Below are positions 1-5,541 of a DNA stretch of 7,635 bases, piece after piece (within the stretch, counting starts at the first letter, position 1; the number at the start of each line of letters is the position of its first letter). A program made the translations under genes and the position numbers. The stretch comes from CAWFFV01 sp963814985 (GTDB lineage Bacteria > Chloroflexota > Ktedonobacteria > Ktedonobacterales > Ktedonobacteraceae): positions 1-7,635 of the forward strand of contig CAWFFV010000078.1 in assembly GCA_963814985.1 (NCBI GenBank). The letters run 5' to 3'. The notes beneath the pieces are model-generated. The model had not been told where the DNA came from. It saw nothing but the letters and a program-made list of their open reading frames with translations, and made no database searches.

Positions 1-142
1 TATTACCGTCCATCGGAATCTGAAGGCAACTTGCTCAATGGATGGAGAAAGACAACACAAATTGCTCGGGGGAATGAGGATTTATATTGAGACGACAGGC
101 AAGCTAAGCGGAGTGTGTAGCGGCGATGAGTTCAGGTGGTGA
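1..142 (+). CDS. C-terminal end of an unrecognised protein, cut by the window edge
   Basis: An open frame enters at the left edge (first full codon at base 2) and runs 46 codons to a TGA at 140-142. The readable tail begins ITVHRNLKATCSMDGE and ends SGVCSGDEFRW. No start lies inside the window at a convincing ribosome binding site, so if real this is the 3' end of a longer gene. I recognise no motif or family. The other plus-strand frames are interrupted within the same stretch, which weakly favours this one. It is followed by a palindrome and then by a convergent gene. It could equally be non-coding sequence that happens to be open. Confidence 0.3.
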   Translation, partial: ITVHRNLKATCSMDGERQHKLLGGMRIYIETTGKLSGVCSGDEFRW

Positions 143-215
143 ATGATGAGCTTATCTGCGAAATTCGACTCACATTCCAAGCACGAAGAAATGTTGTCTT
201 GGCATGAAAACAGCT

Positions 216-247
216 TTCATTCCACCAGGAAATCCTGTTGGAATGAA
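216..247. repeat. 32-bp near-perfect palindrome between convergent frames
   Basis: The outer arms TTCATTCCA (216-224) and TGGAATGAA (239-247) pair perfectly. Inside them CAGGA (226-230) pairs with TCCTG (233-237) around two A residues. Only the pair 225/238 and the central A-A fail to match. It lies between the stop of the left frame (142) and the stop of the minus-strand membrane gene (271). That position suits a bidirectional transcription end, but neither side carries a T-tract. A protein-binding site or a mobile-element end is also possible. Confidence 0.6.
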
Positions 248-270
248 CGTTGGCTATTGCAATCAATCCC

Positions 271-504
271 TCACTGTCTTGTCCTGAGCAGACGCATAAA
301 GACAAAAGCGCTGATGATCCCAACAATCCAAAACAATCCCCACAGAAACTGATGGTTGGGACCGTTGGGTGTAACAGCGAGCAAGGCGCACAGAACAAAC
401 CAAAGTGCGTACACCAGAAGGAGAACCGCACCCAAAAGAAGACGTCTTCTTTTCAAGGAGATGTCTTCTGGCCAAAAAAGCCTCGCATGGTATTCATTAT
501 CCAT
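271..504 (-). CDS. small two-helix membrane protein, unknown function
   Basis: The protein has 77 residues. A polar N-terminus with the acidic stretch WPEDISL is followed by KRRR. The first hydrophobic helix is roughly residues 23-44 (LLLGAVLLLVYALWFVL), then comes a short polar loop (TPNGPNHQ). The second helix is about residues 53-70 (LWGLFWIVGIISAFVF), and the tail RLLRTRQ is basic. The positive-inside rule would place both ends in the cytoplasm. I chose the ATG at 504 because AGTGAAGGG directly precedes it and a perfect TATAAT on this strand lies 43 bases upstream. Longer frames starting at 555 or 708 would begin at or above that promoter. The family is not recognised. It is divergent from tetR, so the repressor might also control it, but no operator sits on its own promoter. 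Confidence 0.55.
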   Translation of the reverse strand: MDNEYHARLFWPEDISLKRRRLLLGAVLLLVYALWFVLCALLAVTPNGPNHQFLWGLFWIVGIISAFVFMRLLRTRQ

Positions 505-546
505 CCCTTCACTTTTATTGTGCTCATATTCATTTATGTTCCTTTT

Positions 547-552
547 ATTATA
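547..552 (-). promoter_or_regulatory. -10 element for the small membrane protein
   Basis: The minus strand reads TATAAT at 552-547, a perfect sigma70-type -10. It would give a leader of about 35 bases before the ATG at 504. No good -35 hexamer lies 16-18 bases upstream, so the call rests on the -10 and its position. Confidence 0.35.
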
Positions 553-615
553 CATCAACCAAGAGGACAACGGCGGAGAATGGCAAATCAGGAACAGCGG
601 AAAAGTTGATCTATC

Positions 616-650
616 TTGACAAAACATATATACATACGGTATGTTTGTAT
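616..650 (+). promoter_or_regulatory. tetR promoter with overlapping TetR operator (site 1)
   Basis: TTGACA (616-621) and TATGTT (640-645) form a promoter with an 18-bp spacer. A palindrome with core CATAC-G-GTATG (633-643, centre 638) overlaps the -10. Weaker symmetry extends to about 626-650. The same core recurs at 1313 and 5373. The position between -10 and the tetR start suggests autorepression, as is usual for TetR genes. The sequence resembles, from memory, the E. coli AcrR operator (TACATACAT half-site). Confidence 0.75.
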
Positions 651-668
651 ATACGAAGGAGAAGAGGA

Positions 669-1280
669 ATGCGCCGAACAAAAGAAGATGCTGCACTGAC
701 ACGAGCACAATTGTTAGAGGCCGCCCTGAAATGCTTCCAGGAGAAAGGATATGTAAGCACTACGCTCGACGATATTGCCCAGAAGGCCGGAACCACACGA
801 GGAGCTATTCACTGGCATTTTGGCAATAAAGCGCAGTTGTTCAATACGATGGTACGCGAGCGCTACACACAGGCCGCCAGCATTTTCCAGGAAGCGTTTG
901 CCCCTGGTGAGAGTCCCTTGCAGCAACTTCGCCGCTTTCTGATTCTGCTGGATAACCTATGCAGAAGAGGATAGCGACTTTCGCGCTGTACTGGAACTTT
1001 TACAGTTAAAAACTGAGTTTGTTCCTGAGTTGGCCGAGGGCATGCAAGAAAAAATCCAGGGGATACGTGCCTCACGAGACATGCTTGCATCACTGATTTA
1101 GCGTGGCATCGCCGCAGGTGAGATTCACCAGAGATCAACGCGCAGACAGCAGCGCTGGCGGCACTGGGCATGGCAAACGGCATCTCCTCACTATGGCTGA
1201 TGGACCCGACAAGTATCGAGTTGAAAGTAGTCGCACCAGAGAGCGTAAATCTCTTTCTTCAGGGCCTCACCAGAACATAG
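669..1280 (+). pseudogene. TetR/AcrR-family repressor, frameshifted and interrupted
   Basis: The ATG at 669 follows AAGGAG (656-661) and GAGGA (664-668). The N-terminus is an AcrR-type helix-turn-helix: residues about 10-55 with RAQLLEAALKCFQEKGY, TTLDDIAQKAGTTRGAIHWHF and NKAQLF. The frame ends early at a TAG (972-974). An extra A near 954 explains this, because the next frame continues with YAEEDSDFRAVLELLQLKTE. That frame meets a TAG at 1099-1101, where a sense codon is expected between LASLI and RGIAAGE. One lost C near 1127-1129 moves the end into a third frame (PEINAQTAALAALGMANG, then NLFLQGLTRT) up to the TAG at 1278. Rejoined, it gives about 203 residues, the usual TetR length. The C-terminal half resembles the ligand-binding domain of AcrR-like regulators. 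It would repress its own promoter and the VOC promoters. As written, only the DNA-binding half is made. TetR identity is strong; the ligand is unknown. Confidence 0.85.
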
Positions 1281-1291
1281 CTTCTCTTTTT

Positions 1292-1323
1292 TTGCCCATA
1301 TTACATACATACGGTATGTATGT
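1292..1323 (+). promoter_or_regulatory. VOC copy A promoter with TetR operator (site 2)
   Basis: TTGCCC (1292-1297) and TATGTA (1315-1320) are spaced 17 bp. The operator is a perfect palindrome from 1303 to 1323 with a single central base at 1313: left half ACATACATAC, right half GTATGTATGT. It is the most symmetric of the three sites and covers the spacer and -10, where a bound dimer would block polymerase. It begins 23 bases after the tetR stop. Confidence 0.8.
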
Positions 1324-1476
1324 TAAAAATCAGAAAGGAATCAAAGAAACGTGCAACCTTCGTTATCACTAACTACCTGTGTCGATCACATCATGATTTG
1401 CGTGAACGATGCCATCTATGACCAGGTGTTTTCGCTGTTCACCGACACCCTCCAATTGCCAATTTCCTGGGATATC
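1303..1476 (+). repeat. direct repeat copy A (operator, leader and start of VOC gene)
   Basis: This stretch matches 5363-5537 at an offset of 4060 bases, with about ten substitutions and one extra base in copy B near 5510. It covers the operator, the leader (cagaaaggaatcaaagaaac) and about 42 codons of the VOC gene. Similarity stops after TGGGATATC here and TGGGAGATC in copy B. Confidence 0.85.
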
Positions 1477-2234
1477 CACAATGAGTATCCACCATTTAAG
1501 GCTGGAGGTATCGTCGCTGGCAACATCAGCATGGAGATTTTTCGATCAGGGAAACAGCCGCTCTATCCATCTCAGGCTCAGATCTACGGCATTGCCCTGG
1601 AAGCGACTCCACTGCCCGAATGCTTGCAAGAATTGACACGCCGTGTATTCCTCATCTCCCTCCTTATGCCATACCACAAGGATATCTCAGCAACTGGGGC
1701 GAGTTTCATACGCTCGTCTACCTGGGAGAATTGCTAGGCAGTGATCTTTCACAATTCTTCCATGCCGATCAGATAGGTTTAGGTGAGATAGATAGTCTCC
1801 TCTTTGACCGGATTTTCCCGTATGGCACGATCTTCCTGTGTGAGTTCAATCCGACCTTTTGGAAAATTCCGGAAGAGCGACCGAAAAAGCAGGCACTCCT
1901 GCAAGCAAAGCATGGAGGCTCGTTAGGACTTGAGGATGTACAAAACCTGATCGTTGGCGTAACAGACCCGGAGGGGGCGCAAGCACAGTGGCAGCGCCTG
2001 CTCGCGCCGCTTGAGCCATCTCGTGAAGAAATGTGGCAGTTCAAAGAAGGACCTGCCATTCGCCTTGTTCCTCATCAGCGGGATGAGATACTGGCAATGA
2101 CCTGGAAAGTTACCTCTCTTAAGCAAGCACGCGCCTTCTTGCAGGCAAAAGGCATGCTGGGAGAAGTGACGGCGAATCAGGTCACAATTGCACCAGAAAC
2201 AGCCTGTGGGCTGACGATTTACCTGATCGAATGA
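1351..2234 (+). pseudogene. glyoxalase-like (VOC superfamily) protein, one frameshift
   Basis: The start is GTG at 1351, since copy B has ATG at the same place. AAAGGA lies 11 bases upstream, a rather long spacing. The first half (about residues 1-95) reads VDHIMICVNDAIYDQVFSLF, then LQLPISW, GGIVAGNISMEIF and IYGIALEATPLPECLQEL, a typical VOC beta-alpha-beta pattern. The frame then breaks: one G is missing at 1635, and the next frame continues DTPCIPHLPPYAIPQGYLSN. A second VOC-like half begins near LGLEDVQNLIVGVTDPEGAQ and ends AFLQAKGMLGEV...TACGLTIYLIE. Rejoined, it has 294 residues and two VOC modules. VOC enzymes use metal ligands for lyase, dioxygenase or drug-binding roles; I cannot name the substrate. 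It sits just downstream of tetR and its promoter carries the operator, so it is probably the repressor's main target. Confidence 0.75.
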
Positions 2235-2244
2235 AGTTGGTGTT

Positions 2245-2280
2245 CGCTCCATAGAGGTGAGATACTTCCTCTATGGAGCG
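2245..2280. terminator. 13-bp perfect hairpin between convergent genes
   Basis: The arms CGCTCCATAGAGG (2245-2257) and CCTCTATGGAGCG (2268-2280) pair without mismatch around a 10-base loop. It starts 10 bases after the VOC stop and faces the end of the minus-strand membrane gene. No T-tract follows on either strand, so intrinsic termination may be weak. It could instead stabilise mRNA 3' ends. Confidence 0.6.
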
Positions 2281-2284
2281 TGTA

Positions 2285-2744
2285 CTATACCGGCATTCCC
2301 TCCATATTTCTCTTCTCCCGCCTGCAAAATCGGGTCAGGCTGAGATGTAGAACTGGCATCCCGCTGAGAAGCCCTTGAGCCATTATCCAGGTAGCTACGA
2401 TGGCTAGCGCAAAATGTATCACGGTGATTCTTTGAGGATGTTGTGCATTGCCACCTGGTAAACCAGTTTGGAGTATATCACCAGTGCTCCAATGTTACGC
2501 AGAACAGCAAAGTATTCAGCATTAGAAGTAGAAGGGGTGGTGCCCCAATATGCTATAAACTACTATGTATATCAAAAACACAATTAACGATATGAGTGAT
2601 ATGAACTGAGGAATGTATATCCAACACACAATTACCATTACAATTACAAATGCTGTAATAATTGCAATTATTACAATTGCTGCATTTTTTGCATTTTGTT
2701 GCTGACCAACCACCCGCTGGCGATTTGGATGGAAGTTGTGCCAT
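2285..2744 (-). pseudogene. multi-helix membrane protein, broken by several frameshifts
   Basis: The ATG at 2744 has AGGAG seven bases upstream and opens MAQLPSKSPAGG. The frame then turns into an implausible Cys/Asn-rich string. A neighbouring frame from about 2713 reads QQQNAKNAAIVIIAIITAF, VIVMVIVCWIYIP and FISLISLIVFLIYIVVYS, two strong membrane helices, before stopping at 2522. A third frame continues as YWGTTPSTSNAEYFAVLRN. The second frame resumes near 2470 with ILQTGLPGGNAQHPQRIT, a third helix (VIHFALAIVATWIMAQGLLS) and a basic tail RREKRNMEGMPV, ending at a TAG (2287-2285). Joined, this gives roughly 150 residues with three helices. The joins are my inference, and the stretch 2440-2540 is the least certain. 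It begins 41 bases after the HAD fragment and looks co-transcribed with it. Function not recognised. Confidence 0.5.
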
Positions 2745-2785
2745 GAAAAGCTCCTAAGGTAAAGCTCACAAGAGCTTAATTCTTG

Positions 2786-3073
2786 CTAAGGATATCCCGT
2801 TGTGCTAAGTATAGATTCCCAATACTTTTGAGGCACAGTGTCATTTGTCCTATTTGTACAGAGTCGCGTCATCACAGAGCTTTTCGCAGCTGAGCTTTTT
2901 CTGATGTATGAAACCATTTCTTCAGTACCCATAAAAGCCCTGCAAAATAATTCTCCAAGCTGTTCTCTTGGAATTTGCAGATTGAATTCCTTGTTACAGA
3001 TCTCTTTAAAGCGTTTAACATTTCGCCCCGCTATTGTTCCATCAATGTCAACCGCAATCACAACCATCTTCAT
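2786..3073 (-). pseudogene. N-terminal fragment of a HAD-superfamily hydrolase
   Basis: The protein starts MKMVVIAVDIDGTIAGRN. The DxDGT signature (DIDGT, residues 9-13) is motif I of haloacid dehalogenase-like phosphatases, where the first Asp is the nucleophile. The start at 3073 follows GAGAGGAAA; the ATG at 3067 is equally possible, and the longer frame from 3139 would overlap the previous gene. The product ends after about 95 residues (WESILSTTGYP), while HAD enzymes usually exceed 200 residues and need motifs II-IV for catalysis. None of those is visible. A neighbouring frame offers EKLCDDATLYK around 2860-2830, so another frameshift may hide part of the cap, but the next gene starts at 2744 and leaves no room for a full enzyme. 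It is probably non-functional. Confidence 0.6.
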
Positions 3074-3111
3074 TTTCCTCTCGAATCGAGTTTCAAGTAA
3101 TACATCAAGGA

Positions 3112-3409
3112 TCATAAGCCCAGGAGTGGGCGCTTCCATTGGATGTTCGTTAGAATCTGATCCTTGTTAGAGCAAGGAAGCTCATAACGCACATAATCAA
3201 GGATATCTTCATCCCTGTCCAGTTTGTTAAGAAAAGATGATGATACTTGCCCGCTCCATTCAATGACAAGCATTCCTGACAGCCGCTTGCGACTTGCTCC
3301 ATGCCAGAGAATTCTTGCAGACTCTTTTCATCTCAGCAAATTGATAGCCAAATTCGTAGAGAAATGCCTGCACATAGCGTTTTCTGCAATGAATAATAAA
3401 ATGTTCCAT
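3112..3409 (-). pseudogene. unrecognised 98-aa protein, one frameshift in an A-run
   Basis: The ATG at 3409 follows GAGGAAATAGCGATC. The first frame reads MEHFIIHCRKRYVQAFLYEF then GYQFAEMK and would continue to a stop near 3261. One surplus A in the run at 3325-3328 explains a better joined reading: ESARILWHGASRKRLSGMLV, IEWSGQVSSSFLNKLDRDED, ILDYVRYELPCSNKDQ, ending WKRPLLGL at a TGA (3114-3112). The joined protein has 98 residues, soluble and charged, with no domain I know. Neither half alone looks complete, and the join keeps a protein-like composition throughout. It lies 38 bases before the HAD fragment and appears to be the first gene of a minus-strand cluster. Confidence 0.5.
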
Positions 3410-3427
3410 GATCGCTATTTCCTCGAT

Positions 3428-3444
3428 GTTGTAATATCTACAAC
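3428..3444. promoter_or_regulatory. inverted repeat upstream of the minus-strand cluster
   Basis: GTTGTA (3428-3433) and TACAAC (3439-3444) flank five bases. The site is 19 bases upstream of the ATG at 3409, between that start and a TATACT-like -10 (minus strand, about 3471-3466). It could be an operator or part of the leader. Low evidence beyond symmetry. Confidence 0.35.
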
Positions 3445-3572
3445 TTTTGCTTTCACCAGAGAGTATAGCGCATAAAACACTCTTTTATTGCACTACTTCA
3501 GAACGAGCACTGTCACATCGGTGTCTCTCTCAAAAAAACTGGATATCGTGATAATGGAGGAGATGCAAATAT

Positions 3573-3616
3573 TCTCTGCACAACTCATGCACAACCGGTG
3601 CACAATCTCTGCACAC
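3573..3616 (+). repeat. four direct repeats TGCACAA at an exact 11-bp period
   Basis: TGCACAA occurs at 3577, 3588 and 3599, and TGCACAC at 3610. Each is preceded by a variable four-base spacer (tctc, ctca, ccgg, tctc). The array ends 26 bases before the -35 of the XRE/TPR gene and lies in the divergent control region. Seven fixed plus four variable bases is the geometry of OmpR/PhoB-type response-regulator sites (the pho box). An XRE protein or another factor could also use it. Confidence 0.8.
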
Positions 3617-3642
3617 AAGCTATGTTTTCGCGTAAAATAGGC

Positions 3643-3714
3643 TTGACAAGCAATATTCCAGGCTTTATAACAATCGTCAGTAGCAGAAAAAATAGCAAAA
3701 CTATTTAGGAGGAG
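3643..3714 (+). promoter_or_regulatory. promoter and Shine-Dalgarno of the XRE/TPR gene
   Basis: TTGACA (3643-3648), a 17-bp spacer and TATAAC (3666-3671) make the best sigma70-type promoter in the window. AGGAGGAG (3707-3714) ends five bases before the ATG at 3720, a near-ideal ribosome binding site. The leader is about 43 bases. Confidence 0.8.
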
Positions 3715-3719
3715 ATCAG

Positions 3720-5211
3720 ATGGGACGGAATATCTTACTTGAAGAAGCCCGACTTAAAAAAGGGTGGAGTTTAGAGCAAGCTAGCCAACAAATCAGTGTG
3801 CACCGTAATGCGTTAGGGAGACTGGGAACGAGGCAAGCGCCAGCCTCAGTTGTCATCTATCAATGAGTTATGTCGGCTCTATGACGCAACACCCAATGAG
3901 CTGGGACTACAAGATCGGCTCTACTCCAAAAGAACCGCCAGAGGGTATCCTCATCGACGCCTTCTCATACGCCCAACGAGACAATAACGGGGGTACCATA
4001 TCACCATCATCGCATCTGTCCAAAATGGTATACTAAACACCAAGAAGATCTGGCAGTTCGCCTGGTGACGCTGGTGTTGCAATGTGATCGCAAGTGTACA
4101 TCCTATCAAACACTCCAGATCAAGATCGACCAGTTGATCAGGAGCGACGACGACATGGCCCGACAGGACACTTCGGGGGTAGAGAACCCAGAGCGGCGCA
4201 AAACTCTACGCTTGCTGGCAGCATTGCCAATCAGTGTCTATGGGTTGACCTTTCTGGGAAGTACACATCCTACTCCTGCCGAGGAATTTCTCCCTCAGTG
4301 TACTGCCGGTCTCACTGCCTGCTGGCACCTCAGTAAGGGAACTGATCTGGCTTTTGTCCAGTCAGCGGTTTTCTCCTATTTGCCCACTCTCACAACTCTT
4401 GCCAAACAGCCATCGCGCCAGCAGCAGGCCGCAGCAATCCATCTTCTCTCTGAAGCTCATATGCTGGCAGGATTCATGACCATGCACGTGAGTGGTCCCA
4501 GCATTGCCAAACACCACTTTACTGAAGCTGTCAAATACAGCAGAGAGACGCAAGATGACAATCTGAAATCTACAGCATTGCGTTATCTGGCATGGGTATT
4601 CGACGCCAGCAAACATCCTCTGGAAGCTCTTAATACCTGCAAACAAGCAATACCTTTTCTCAAGAATGTGACGCCACTGGTGTGTAGTCGTCTCTACACA
4701 GGACTGTCGCAAAATATCAAGCCCAATGTGGCTACAAGGAGGATGCCACTCCGTTCCCTGGGCAATGCGCATGAAGCTTTTTTGCTCAGCAGACCGAAAC
4801 TCATCTGCATCTGGTCTATGTGGAGATCGATCGTCCCATCCTTACGTTGCTAGATGGTATCACACACTACACTTTACGCCAATACGATAAAGCTCAGGAC
4901 TCTTTTGCCCAGATGAGTAAATTACAATCAGGCGTTCCCTTTTTCAATGAGCGTATTCGCCTTGAGTTTCTAAACAATCAGGCATTGACAGAAGTCAAAC
5001 GCAAAGACCGGGATATGGAATTGTGTATTGCCTACTGGAAAGCTGGGATGCGGGGGCCATTGACCTGCGCAGTGAGCGGCGCTATACAGAAGCATATCAG
5101 GTCTACGAGATGATGAGTGCAGTCTGGCCTGATGAAAAACAGGTGGAAGAGTTAGATCAGTTGATGAAACGGTGGATCAAAGCACGCGATGAACGCGAAA
5201 AGCTATCGTGA
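3720..5211 (+). pseudogene. XRE helix-turn-helix regulator with TPR-like tail, multiply frameshifted
   Basis: The N-terminus (residues about 5-62) is a Cro/XRE helix-turn-helix: LLEEARLKKGWSLEQASQQI, VHRNAL, then after an extra C at 3822 the next frame gives WERGKRQPQLSSINELCRLY and DATPNELGL. At least two more frame changes occur between 3920 and 4060. The long frame 4065-4700 holds a linker (ENPERRKTLRLLAALPISVY) and helical TPR-like repeats, e.g. SIAKHHFTEAVKYSRETQ and LRYLAWVFDASKHPLEALNT. Further breaks are a lost A at 4711-4714, an extra C at 4746-4747, a lost T in the T-run 4778-4783 and a lost base near 5042-5050. The last part reads ILTLLDGITHYTLRQYDKAQ and ends RYTEAYQVYEMMSAVWPDEK...REKLS. 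Rejoined length is about 496 residues. Such proteins are taken to be regulators whose repeats bind a peptide or partner; the target is unknown. Strong promoter and ribosome site are intact while the frame is ruined. Confidence 0.75.
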
Positions 5212-5352
5212 CTCGCCTGCCACGGGCCTCGATCAACTATTCTTCCATATTCAAGGGAAAGCTCTTGGAGTGGGTAAACCTCATCACGATCGGACGTAAG
5301 CCATCATAGCAATTTTCCTAAAGTGATAGCAGAAGAAAAACTAATCTCCCCC

Positions 5353-5383
5353 TTGACAAAATATATACATACCGTATGTATGT
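5353..5383 (+). promoter_or_regulatory. VOC copy B promoter with TetR operator (site 3)
   Basis: TTGACA (5353-5358) and TATGTA (5375-5380) are spaced 16 bp. The palindrome is centred on C5373 with core CATAC-C-GTATG. Symmetry runs 5363-5383 with one mismatched pair (5364/5382). The -35 is closer to consensus than in copy A, so this promoter may be the stronger one although its gene is truncated. Confidence 0.75.
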
Positions 5384-5537
5384 TTAAAATCAGAAAGGAA
5401 TCAAAGAAACATGCAACCTTCGTTATCACTAACTACCTGTGTCGATCACATCATAATTCGCGTGAACGATGCCATCTATGACCAGGTGTTTTCGCTGTTC
5501 ACCGACACCTTTCCAATTGCCGATTTCCTGGGAGATC
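5363..5537 (+). repeat. direct repeat copy B (operator, leader and start of VOC gene)
   Basis: Partner of 1303-1476 in the same orientation. It holds the operator, the same leader and about 42 codons. Homology ends abruptly at about 5537, next to the 3' end of the minus-strand XRE/MmyB-like gene. Confidence 0.85.
5411..5537 (+). pseudogene. truncated second copy of the VOC gene start
   Basis: It begins with ATG at 5411 and reads MQPSLSLTTCVDHIIIRVND then AIYDQVFSLFTDT, nearly identical to copy A. An extra T near 5510 shifts the frame; the neighbouring frame continues FQLPISWEI, matching LQLPISWDI of copy A. After about 42 codons the homology ends. The open frame reads on to 5683 through sequence antisense to the XRE/MmyB-like gene, so its tail is not VOC sequence. 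The metal-binding residues and the whole second module are missing, so no VOC activity is expected. It still has an intact-looking promoter and operator and could act only as a repressor sink or a recombination partner. Confidence 0.8.
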
Positions 5538-5541
5538 AGGG

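Noticed and set aside
405..974. 189-aa version of the TetR protein starting at 405
   Set aside because: It would start upstream of the promoter and operator. The helix-turn-helix begins at the ATG at 669, which has a good ribosome site.
2553..2744. Cys/Asn-rich 63-aa peptide on the minus strand as a real metal-binding protein
   Set aside because: The richness follows from repeated aattg/aattac units, and the neighbouring frame gives clean membrane helices. A frameshifted membrane gene explains it better.
2838..3170. 110-aa plus-strand frame
   Set aside because: Antisense to the HAD fragment with its clear DIDGT motif; no plausible ribosome site.
3573..3616. CRISPR array or plasmid iteron origin
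   Set aside because: The unit is only 11 bp with four-base spacers, far below CRISPR size, and no Rep gene or AT-rich unwinding region is evident. A regulatory array before a promoter fits better.
1303..5537. Composite transposon or insertion sequence flanked by the direct repeats
   Set aside because: No transposase gene, terminal inverted repeats or target duplication are visible; the repeats are promoter plus gene start.
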